Shown in pieces: positions 55,047 through 64,000 of a DNA stretch of 64,000 nucleotides. Below the pieces are notes generated by a model. It saw only the letters and a list, made by a program, of their open reading frames with translations, searched no databases and had not been told where the DNA came from. Location: positions 170,124,995 to 170,188,994 of the forward strand of contig NW_024609835.1 in NCBI RefSeq assembly GCF_016920785.2, read 5' to 3'. This DNA is from Ixodes scapularis (Eukaryota; Arthropoda; Arachnida; Ixodida; Ixodidae). The position numbers and the translations under genes are program-made. Position 1 is the stretch's first letter, and each line of letters starts with the position of its first letter.

Positions 55047-55080
55047 GACGTTTCGCCTCCCTTGCGGGAGGCATCTTCAG
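55047..55080 (-). ncRNA. Hammerhead-like motif (degenerate)
   Basis: On the minus strand: CTGAAGA, then a perfect stem CCTCCC/GGGAGG closed by a GCAA tetraloop, then CGAAACGTC. This is the layout of the minimal hammerhead ribozymes found in Penelope-like elements, but the core word CTGATGA reads CTGAAGA, so cleavage is doubtful. Confidence 0.45.
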
Positions 55081-55102
55081 TAGTTACACAACAATGCCCG
55101 TG

Positions 55103-55200
55103 TAAGCTTCGTGGAGAGGGCCGCGTTTTTTGTTACACACGGATGTGTGTGTCCCTGCGAACAAACAACGATTCCAGGAGTTTTCGGGACCCCCATCTGT
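55103..55200 (+). repeat. Direct repeat, copy 1
   Basis: Begins TAAGCTTCGTGGAGAGGGCC and ends with TTTCGGGACCCCCATCT. The second copy is 279 bp downstream. Confidence 0.85.
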
Positions 55201-55381
55201 CCTCCCTCGCCAAGGTCGTCGCGGCCGGGAAGTCAAAATAATGCCCCATTGTCCACACATAGTGCACCAGTTCAGACTTCAGTCGGGTCGCGTGGGATGC
55301 GCACGTGACGTCACGCTTGTGTTTACAAAGCAAATGCAAAGTTCAACCTCAAGTCAACGCTATTTATCAAGAATGTCCGTA

Positions 55382-55475
55382 TAAGCTTCGTGGAGAGGGC
55401 CGCGGTTATTCTTACACACGGATGTGTCTCTGAGAACAAACACGATTTTAGGAGATTTTCGGGACCCCCATCTTT
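55382..55475 (+). repeat. Direct repeat, copy 2
   Basis: Same block as 55103-55200 with small differences (for example CGGTTATTC against CGTTTTTTG). Confidence 0.85.
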
Positions 55476-56357
55476 GTCATAGGGTGACTCGTTTATCGGA
55501 GTGTTCGTCGCAGCGAGAGTACAGGGAAGGATAATAATTCATACCCTATATCGTGCAGAAGAGAAGAATATAAAAAAAAAGAAAACGAAACGAAAATTTC
55601 GATCTCCCTTCTTGTGGACAGGGCATTGTAGGTGAACGTGGCTTCCTTGTTTGATTCGCCAAAGTAGGAACAAAGCGGCATTTTACGATCGAGCGAGCAC
55701 CGTCGGAAACACTGTCCAAAATAATTTTATAGGGAGTTTCACGGCTTTCCACGGCGACATAAGCACGTGGATAGAAAAACAAATATTGACAACAATAAAT
55801 GTCGAATATTTTTGGCACGCTCACACCTGCTTTTTCTTCATAATTTGATGACTCATATGCTGATTTTGGTTGCGGAACCGTACTTCTGACGGGCAATTTT
55901 ATTGCGTACGCGAAGCTTTTGCGTGCGATCTACTAAAGTTAATTATTTTGGGGTGTCCAAGTTGAAGCGGTGCGTGTTATTTTTCGATCTCTGTCCGAAT
56001 GATACGAAGTTTCACGTTTTCACCCTGTGAGTGAAGTGAGTTGGTCAGTGCTAGCATCGAAGGCTAACTTCGAACTCTAATTTGGAAATAATGTCTCTGT
56101 TGCTGCATCGCGGACAAAGATATATATGCTCTTATCACTGTAGCAAAATAATGTGGCAGGATTTGTGCTCTTGTTATGATCGTGTACCATTGTAGTCGAC
56201 GTCATCCCAGCACGGCGTATCGTTTTTGTATTCTGTTCAGCCCTGCAAACCAGACTTAGGAAAAAAATGAAAGTTTGCACCTTGTTTGTTCAATTTTTTG
56301 TTATACTGCAGAAACACATTGCGCCCCGTGTTTTTGAAGGCACGGTAGACGGTGGTG
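55476..56357. other. Unassigned stretch
   Basis: No gene or repeat recognised. Confidence 0.4.
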
Positions 56358-56671
56358 CACTCTAAAAAAAACCCATGTGTCCACTTTCCCGCACAGCACT
56401 CGGAGAGCCAATCACCTCAACTTACGGAGGCAGCTCAGCGAATGACGATGCCGAAAGATATTTTTAGACCAAAAAACGCAGTCTGAGTTGTAACATTAAG
56501 CAATGCAAAACGTCACGCTTGCATTGCTTAATGTCACAACTCAGACTGCATTTTTTGGTCTAAACATATGTTTGGGCATCGTCATTCGCTGAGCTGTCTC
56601 CGTAAGTTTAGGTGATTGGCTCTCCGAGTGTTGTGCGGGAAAGTACACGCACGGGCTTTTTTTAGGGTGTG
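56358..56671. mobile_element. Near-palindromic MITE (314 bp)
   Basis: Arms 56358-56508 and 56519-56671 mirror each other almost completely around the loop AACGTCACGC; terminal words are CACTCTAAAAAAA and TTTTTTTAGGGTGTG. GACGGTG occurs just outside both ends (56349 and 56671) and may be a 7-bp target duplication. Non-coding. Confidence 0.9.
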
Positions 56672-59342
56672 ACGGTGAGGTGACCGACCCCCATGTCCGC
56701 CGGCGTCTCGCTCGACCTCCTCGGAGGACAGGTCGTTTTTACTGGTGACTGGTGCATACGTGGAGCAACTCCGCGCGCATTGCGTTCTTCATCTCAGAGA
56801 ACGCAATACATGACTCAGCTCTATCTCGTCATCGCTCCAAAATTACTAGTGGAATTCGCAACTGTAGTCGGTGACAGGTCAAGAACGAACCCTGTTCCAC
56901 TTCAGCGGAGCGAACGGGGGAGAGGAGGTCGCCCCCTCTCCAGCGTTCGCAAATGGCAAATTTTAGTTTATTAGGCCACTAACTGTCAATTTACGCTCGT
57001 TCCTTTACGTCCGCCGCAGCCGATAATGTTATCCCCGGGAATACCAAAAGTATAATTTCTTTCAGCAAAAAAAACAAAAAAAAAAAACAACCTAATAATA
57101 AAACGCCCGGTATATCACAGCTTTGACAACGCTTCACGTGTGTGAGGTTCGATGACCGACAGAGAACCACCGCTGGCCGTGCTCCCGAAACGGGGATGGA
57201 GACCGATCATATTATCAGAAAGGTGCAGACTAGGGAGCCTTCATGTGCGCGAAGCGCACATGGAGGCACTCTAATGCAGACAATCCAGGAAAAGTATTCT
57301 TGCAACTATGAGGTTCCAGTTGTACGTACACATGCATTATCGTCAAATTTGACGGAGTTCCTTCGAACACTAAAGAGTTGTCAAGAGTGAAGATTAAAAA
57401 GGAGAATATCAGCAGGAATCTATTGTCTTTTTACTGAAAACAAAACAATCATCAGAAAAACGCATTTGGGCGGCCGGGGCGGCCAGAAGCACGGACTGCG
57501 CGCACCCAGCGTGGTAACCAGCGTATGAGAGGGCACTCCTAGCAATCTGTTTTCAGAGCCACGGTATGCCGGCTGCCGGCCAAATGTCCACTTTAATTCT
57601 ATTGTGGCTTTCGAACGTAAATACACGCTCGAGAATTTTCAACAATATCACGCGAGCGCCGACCGGCCTGTAGATCAGCGCATCGTCACGGCGCGAAGTA
57701 GGGATATCAATGACAGTACGCGCGTGCGCAGAAGAAACGCGCCGAAGTCAGCGTCGGCTGCTAAGCTGTTTCCCCAATCACGACCCACCCCTGGCGCGAC
57801 GCCCACCGCTTGCTCCGCCCCATAAGCAGGGGACCTAGTAATCAAAGTGACACACACGGTACGCAAACACGAACAGCAGCCAGTAGGAAGGACACCGACA
57901 CGAGCTTAGTCAGCGAACGAAAAGACAGACACAAACTTCACGCTAGGCAAATAGAGCAGGGGTAGTTACAAGGATGAGAGGCGTGCGCAGACGGAGGTAA
58001 GCAGTGCACAATAAATACGCGAAAACTCGCAGCAACCGAAGAACCACGCAGCAAACACGTACGTGCACATGCACCAGAAGCACGTGCGTCACGCTGCGTA
58101 TCTACGCGGAACTGGCGATTTTGGCATTTCGGTAATTTGAAACTTCGATATCGATTGCGTGAACAATTTATTCAGCAAACTAAACCGGTGGAGCCTCGCA
58201 TAAAAAAAAAATCGTTTAACAATATGAAAACGACTGAAATTCTTCCTAAAAGCTATATTAGCAGAAAGTACCGTGTTATAAAGGACCTCACGAGTTTCGA
58301 CCAAGTTTTCCAGCACGTTATTTTGCAAGAAACGGAAGAAGCCAAGTGTACAACCAGTTTCCGAAGCTGGCAACCACAGCTGGAATCAGCGCCATCCTCG
58401 GCAGTTTCCTGAACCTCGCGTAGTCACATTTCAGCCACCGCCACACAGAGGGCGCAACCAAACATCCAATTTCTATTTTCTGTATGTTTTATGATTTTTT
58501 TTAATAGATAGGCTCGATTAGTGACAATGTGGGCTAATAGTGAGGACCTGGGACAGTAAACTCTATTTTGTACTAAAAATATCTGCCTAAATGTCTGCCA
58601 AAAGGGGTCAAAATACTCGTTTTTGACTATCAACAAATACGTGATTTCACCTATATTCAAACTTTTTTTATGGAAAATCAAAAGTGAAATCTAGAAAAAG
58701 GGCCTCGCTTTGCAAAGCAGAATATGTTTTTCTTTGCGGGCCTACAATTTTATTCATGTGTGCCAATCCCTAAGCGCTGTACCACTGTACTACCAAATGA
58801 AGTTTGCCAAAATTAACTGTTTTTGTCACTTTTCACGTGAGCATTTCGAAAAAAGTTTAAGCCATTATACAATGAAATTTAGCGTAACTCTTTCGACCAT
58901 AATTACAAACTGATGTAAACAGTTTCAAATAAAATGACCGAGAAGGCGCCCAGAACTTCGCGACTGAAGTGCTTCCGCGAAGTCAATTTTTCTAAAGTAA
59001 ATATCTGTCAAAATAAAATAAAAAACGAGAAAAGGGCCTCCGTTGACAATGAACGCACTCTTCTTCTATAACATTCGAAAATTTGAAAGAAATTGCTCCA
59101 ATAGTGCACCCTGTACCACTGTACTACGAAACCATGTTTAGCCGAAAAGGTCAATGTTCGCGGGTGCCCTCTGAATTAGCTTTTTGCACTAGGAAGACAA
59201 ATCCTACATCAGATAAAAGATAATGTTGTACACTACAAGATGATATATAACACATAATTTTAGCAAGCTTGAACACGCCACTATCGCATTTCGAAAACGT
59301 GCGGAAAGCGTCATATGTCATGGCCGCCGTGGGACCGCAGCC
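56672..59342. other. Unassigned stretch
   Basis: No gene recognised. Frames at 58137-58412 and 58089-58373 overlap on opposite strands. The right edge is the TTAA terminus at 59315-59346. Confidence 0.4.
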
Positions 59343-59346
59343 TTAA
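59315..59346 (-). repeat. TTAA-flanked terminus, right of a 7.9-kb pair
   Basis: ATGGCCGCCGTGGGACCGC leads into AGCCTTAA, the inverted counterpart of 51474-51500 with one mismatch in the aligned part. Its TTAA is shared with the next element. Confidence 0.6.
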
Positions 59347-60150
59347 AGGGACACTGACAGGGTATTTATGCTCGCCGAGGTTTTTAGTTGTACGTGACAT
59401 ATGAGAGCTCAACTACCCAGAACAGAATTTGCGGCTCGAAATTCGGTTTCTTTCCGCCCGAAAACCGCATATCAAGAACTGGCCGGTTCGAGTCTCGCTC
59501 ACTCTCTTTTCCGCGGTCACGGGCCGTTTTCTAAGGTATCGATGCGACCACCAAATTTAATCAAAGTCGTGGGTCACTGAAGGCACACTCTAAATATTAA
59601 AAATAGAAAAAAATATGAACCCCATTTTTTGTGGCTTCTAAAAAGCTGTAAATACGTTGATTGAAAAAAAAAGTTCCACAGACAACAGGAAGCATTCTGT
59701 GCGTTCGTCGTTTCGCACATCGTGGGACTCGCGGGGACGGCGATGGCAGCGGACGACGGGCGTGGGACCTCTATTTCAGAACTGTCGTTCGCGGTACCGG
59801 CGAATTCTGTCTACTGTTAAAAGAAAAATCTGGAACTGATCAAAAGAATTGGTATTCATCCCGTACGACACGGCCGGCCACCAAGCCGATTTGCACGAAG
59901 ACGTCGCCGAGCCGTCGCTCCCTTCTCGTGGCTGAAGACATCGCTCGCGCAAACGTCAAGCACGACGTGTCTACTTCGAGTTGAATATGCACGGGTACGA
60001 TTTCTTCACTAGGTGCGAATGTCCCCAATGCGTGGCGCTTCCCGACTTCGACCCGGGAGTGCTTTTGCTACAGAAAAATCGACAGCAAGCTTTCCAACTT
60101 AGTTTACCGGCTGAATTATTACTAAGGAAAGAGATCCACTATTTAAGGAA

Positions 60151-60220
60151 TGCTGCAGTAGCTCAGTGGGAAAGACGTCTGGTTCAAACGCGATAGGACC
60201 GGGTTCGATCCCTCGTAGGT
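60151..60220 (+). repeat. tRNA-like Pol III unit inside the TTAA element
   Basis: A box TAGCTCAGTGGGA (60159-60171), B box GGGTTCGATCC (60201-60211), and a long T-run from 60220. It is antisense to the THAP frame, as in copy 1. Confidence 0.6.
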
Positions 60221-60309
60221 TTTTCTTTTTTTTTTTTTTCAAACATTTTTCGATATTTACATATCTTTTTCTTTTTTGTTTACAATCATCCCTGAAAAAA
60301 AAAAAATAA

Positions 60310-60600
60310 CTAACAAATGTTGTGGGCGATATTTCGCTGAATTAAATGGTATGGGATTTCCGTTTTGACACCTCCGAACTCCATGTAATCACTTTCCACA
60401 AAATGCAAGGAGCATATAAATCGGGTAGCGTCCGCTTTCCGAGGTGCCCGTAACTGTTTTGCAGGAATTGCAGCCAGCCATTGGTCCCGATCCCGTTGAT
60501 CTTTCGGAAACTCTGTCGCACAATGCCACTTTTTTTCGGATGCAGCACATGTGAGCCAGCTCTTCACGCAACATCTTGGGTGTATTCTTTTCGGAGCCAA
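60310..60600 (-). CDS. THAP zinc-finger domain frame in a transposon
   Basis: About 96 residues without an ATG at the start, so it is probably an exon or a remnant. The core reads EFPKDQRDRDQWLAAI, then P in RAPRK, then RFICSLHFVESDY; FPKD, the invariant Trp, the C-x2-H pair and the following Phe are THAP signatures. An EIPYHL word takes the place of the AVPTIF box at the end. THAP domains bind DNA in P-element transposase and related proteins. No nuclease domain accompanies it in this 1.7-kb element. The homologous segment in copy 1 is frameshifted. Confidence 0.7.
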   Translation of the reverse strand: MAPKRIHPRCCVKSWLTCAASEKKWHCATEFPKDQRDRDQWLAAIPAKQLRAPRKADATRFICSLHFVESDYMEFGGVKTEIPYHLIQRNIAHNIC

Positions 60601-61033
60601 TCATGGAAATTCACCACGGGCACTCACTACTCATCTCCAACTCCTCAATGTACAAAACAACTCATCTTGGAGTACAGAACAACGAGCGGAACAAACATAA
60701 CTACAAAATATTCGCACGGCGAGCAGTTCCCGCACGCCGCATCGCACGCCGCATGTCGTGTCGTCTGCTACAGAAAGAAAAAAAAAACAAAAAACAAAAA
60801 AAAAACGCACGGTTGGGTGTAGCCACGTGACTTCCGCCACTCGCTCTCTTCTCTCCACTTCTCCGACCTCCGTCGGGTTTCGGTTTCGGTTTCGAGCAGT
60901 TGCGTCTTTTGGCTTTATTAAAAAAATACGCTACTCTGTTGCAAAATATTAATTGGGCAGTCCTCCGACACCATAATGAAGCGCCTGGCAAAAAAGAAAA
61001 AAAATTTTTTGGGGGGTGTCAGTGTCCCTTTAA

Positions 61034-62545
61034 GAGGGGGCGCACCTCAGAGCCCCATAGAGAATACATGAGGTTTTTCACCAAATTAAAAAAATTCTCA
61101 CATAATAACGGCTGCGCGGATCTTCTTGAAAATTTCGGCTTTAAAGACATTGAGTCATTATCGAGTCACTAAGCGCAACAAATGTTTCATCATAAATTTA
61201 ATTATATTCTTTAAAAAATCATGAAAATGGTCAAAATCGGCTAATTCGGCACTCTTGCGTTCGGAGCGAATTTACAAAATTATCTAAATTCAAACATAAA
61301 AAATATTGCGTTTAATGTCTTCTAAATTTATTACGGAATCGAATAATATTCAAATTATTCATGTAAGTCGATTTGTTCCGTAACTACAGCAAATATAAAG
61401 AACCAAGGTGTCGGTGCTTGTTTTCGTCGTTTTTAAGGTACCTCTCTTTCCCGTGCGGTGGCGCTCGCTGTCCACGAAATGCGAAATCGTCCGTTCGGAG
61501 ATCGGCTGGATCGGCACTGTGCGAGGTGTTCTTCCGCGGCCGTATTCCGCGCCCGTATCCTGTTTCATTCTGCACGCCGAGGCGTCAGTGTGCGTGTCTT
61601 GCTTTCCAGGTTCTCGCTGGGTAGGTCTCCGTGTTTTCGCAAGTGACAAATTCACCTTGGAGCTATGGGTCGAAGACAACCGTCCTGTGGCAAGCGGACC
61701 GCGAGGTGTTCCACAACCTCGCGGTCCGTCAACGCGTTGTGCTTGTTTCTACTTTTTTTTTTTTTTTCTTTTAAAAACGGGTTTTTTTTTTTTTGACGCA
61801 AAGTTTTATTTTATCGTTATCCTTCACACAAACGTCCTTCGGCCTTGGGGTCGTGGAAATCGGGGATGAAGCGTGCACAGAGTAGATCGTTGTTTTCCTC
61901 CTTTTTATTTTTCACGGACGTCCTGTGACCTCCGTATGGTTCGTGGTCACCGCAATCTAACGCGGGGAAAAACGGGTCGCCTGCTCTGTAGTCAGGGTAT
62001 TCCTAGGGGAGGGTGATAACTCGCTGTTCTTCTGGAAATTCACATATCACCCAAAAAGGTGACATGGGTAATGATTACGGTATGTTTTTTCCGGTGTTTA
62101 TTTTTGAGCGAAAACCGGTGCATGTTTTTCGGTGCTTATTTTTTAATCACCAGTGTATTATGGGTTGAACGTCTTGTGATGATGCTAAAAAGCGTTGACA
62201 ACCAAAGAAAAATGCGATTGGACAAGAACATTTCAAATTTCCAATTCTATTCACATATCCATTACGCTCTTCTCGTGGGAGCATCTATCCTGACGAAAAA
62301 TGCCTAAGTCATTGAGCTGTGAACGCATACTCAGTGTACAATCTTTCGGCCTAGAGAGGTATTGCGCACGCTCGAACGCGCTTCACAGCCCAGTAGACGA
62401 AGTTGGTGGCACCCAGAAGGCGAGTTTTTGAATGGTCTAGTAGCCAAAAGAAACAAATAACAATCAACGCATATCAGCTCTTCAAGCGAAGAGGCGCGTT
62501 TCTGAGGTCAATGGTTCCGGACGGCACTAATGTTGTTGGCGTTGT
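61034..62545. other. Unassigned stretch with short inverted repeat and T-runs
   Basis: GGACCGCGAGGT (61698) and ACCTCGCGGTCC (61717) form a perfect 12-bp inverted repeat with a 7-base loop. T-runs lie at 61754-61794. No gene recognised. Confidence 0.5.
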
Positions 62546-62705
62546 CGTAAGATGACGTCAGTTCATACGAACTGACGTCATCTTACGTGACACAAACACG
62601 TCATCTTACATGATTTCGTTACACGAAATGACGTCATCTTACGTGATCACGCTGCACGAAATGACGCCATCTTACGTGGCCACGTAACACGTCATCTTGT
62701 AAGTC
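62546..62705. repeat. TGACGTCA / TCATCTTACGTGA array with 19-bp palindrome
   Basis: Perfect 19-bp arms (62546-62564, 62569-62587) meet around ATAC and contain TGACGTCA in each arm. Three to four diverged ACG(T/C)CATCTTACGTG units follow to about 62705. TGACGTCA is the CRE core bound by CREB/ATF-type bZIP proteins; function here is inference. Confidence 0.85.
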
Positions 62706-64000
62706 AACCTCTCCCTACAGCAGCGCGCTCCGCGCTTTCCGGGCCCGTGCAGTGCTGTAGTCGAAAGCAAGCTCCATATGGCAAGCGAAAGCTTCTGAAG
62801 TCTCACATTGAGAATACTCGCAAGCGACCTTCTGTGGAAGCTTCGTACGTTGAGGTTTTTGTTGAGATCGAGTCATCGTGTTCCATTAACTATAGTTGAA
62901 GTTATCGTTCAATAAAGCCCTAAAAAATATGAATGTAGTTGGTGTAGACATCAAGATCTAATCAAAAATGCGGTTTGACGTCGTTTAATTAACGTGTATA
63001 TACAAGTGTAGACAAAAATGAGTTATTTGTGCATAGATGTTTAAAAAAGTGTTTATTATTCGACATAGGACTTTGGGAGAAGGATGTGTTCAAGATTTTT
63101 CTTCATGAGCGCAAATATACCTGACGCAATAAATAGTGGCGATTTCATCGTCCCAGTGGTGAGCAGGTGATTTCTTGCTCGAAACAATGATGCCATTTCA
63201 TAAACCAAGTTCTGTGACATATGCTTTTCCAATGTCTGGTCACTATTTTGTAAACCTTTCAGTCCAAACGAGTATACTTCTGTTTGTTTTTGTTAGCTTA
63301 GGAGGGGGTCACAGAGCCTATCTTTTTGTCTTCTTCTAGAACAGACGTACAGAGTTATACCGCAACACGCATCTGTGGAGCACACAGAGCTATCGCTCTC
63401 CTGTTGGCGGTACAGTAGCAGACGACACAACGCAGCTCCGTAGTCTATCGAGTGCACGGCTAGCCGCGGCCCGTAGCGCGACCGTTCAGACTAGGGAAAT
63501 GGTTTTGAAGAACCGAGAAATGGTATCTTGTGTACAATAATCACATGTCGTTAGTATACTAGTATTCTACTTGCTAAGCCAAATAAATATTTGCAGCTTG
63601 TGAGAATATGTTTGCGTGACGATTTACCGTTCACACTCCTGACGGATGCTAGCGAATCCTTCATGTTCGTGGCTCGCAGTTATCGGTACCCCCTCGGAGT
63701 GACTTCACCATATATATTTTTTTCTTGCTTGCAGGACATCATAAAAATCACAAACACGCGAGAAAAAAAAAATCTTATGAGTACGCGTGATTTTGAGCTT
63801 CGCAGCTCTAAAGATGCCCGGTAAATGTCGTCCAGCTTGGGAAGAAACTAATCCTTTTTGTTGGAGTTTGACTATCGTATGCTGGCAGCTCGTTTCCGGT
63901 TTGTTTTGTCTATGGGAGTGTCTACATCCACGCGCGGGGATGTAGCCACGTCGGGAGGAGATAAGGCTCCATCCACGCAATACGTCACTTCCGGCGCATT
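62706..64000. other. Unassigned stretch
   Basis: AT-rich; no gene or repeat recognised up to the window end. Confidence 0.4.

Larger units (their letters stand above)
59343..61033 (-). mobile_element. TTAA-flanked THAP-carrying element, copy 2
   Basis: TTAA at 59343-59346 and 61030-61033 bracket a 1,683-bp element with the same AGGGACACTGACA inverted termini as 14382-16047, in opposite orientation. Besides the THAP frame, an open frame at 59661-59984 (107 residues, ending ARANVKHDVSTSS) is also open in copy 1 (15407-15733); it has no known domain. Confidence 0.8.

Overview
The window reads as nuclear, non-coding, repeat-dominated DNA from an arthropod. The dense mix of Ty3-type LTR elements, RNase H-bearing LINEs, tRNA-derived SINEs, hAT, Harbinger-like and TTAA-flanked DNA transposons and many foldback MITEs fits a chelicerate, most likely an ixodid tick. 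The tick assignment is inference from repeat style, not from a marker gene. I see no convincing host protein-coding gene, rRNA or functional tRNA; the recognisable proteins all belong to mobile elements.

Layout. 0-2.2 kb: a Ty3 RNase H fragment, a tRNA-derived SINE and a diverged 113-bp repeat. 4.1-10.0 kb: apparently nested DNA transposons (inverted 15-bp minisatellite arms, then hAT-like CAGTGT ends, then a TA-flanked 4.3-kb element, then a 471-bp hAT MITE with a perfect 8-bp target duplication). 11.9-14.1 kb: a 144-bp satellite cut by a truncated minus-strand Ty3 element, then a TIR-flanked minisatellite of about 23 units built on CACGTG. 14.4-16.0 kb: a 1.66-kb TTAA-flanked element carrying a THAP-domain remnant; a second copy lies inverted at 59.3-61.0 kb.

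20.86-26.77 kb holds the best preserved element, a 5.9-kb Ty3-type LTR retrotransposon. Its two LTRs look identical, and gag is open. A GGGAAAC slippery heptamer sits directly before the gag stop with a hairpin 6 nt downstream, and pol lies in the -1 frame (PR-RT-RNase H-IN with GPY/F). Pol is broken by one small frameshift and one nonsense codon. The U3 part of each LTR carries a tRNA-Gly(CCC)-like sequence with A and B boxes and a T-run behind it.

28-35.8 kb: a 31-bp perfect palindrome, three copies of a repeat family (one with an 89-bp tandem expansion), the 3' end of a LINE, and an ACGT-palindrome cluster. 36.0-41.7 kb: a nearly complete minus-strand LINE with ORF1 intact and ORF2 carrying a stop at codon 15 and two A-tract frameshifts. 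41.85-42.6 kb: a Harbinger-like transposase fragment and a SINE with a MITE nested inside it. 43.85-46.85 kb: a second minus-strand LINE that keeps its 5' part but lacks RT. 46.95-47.76 kb: a hAT transposase relic. 48.6-50.0 kb: a 1.35-kb foldback element.

51-64 kb is mostly unassigned DNA with a (TA)n-flanked inverted repeat, a hammerhead-like Penelope-type tail, a 314-bp near-palindrome, the second TTAA/THAP element and a TGACGTCA array. The elements do not form a joint pathway. Their relation is nesting and mutual truncation.
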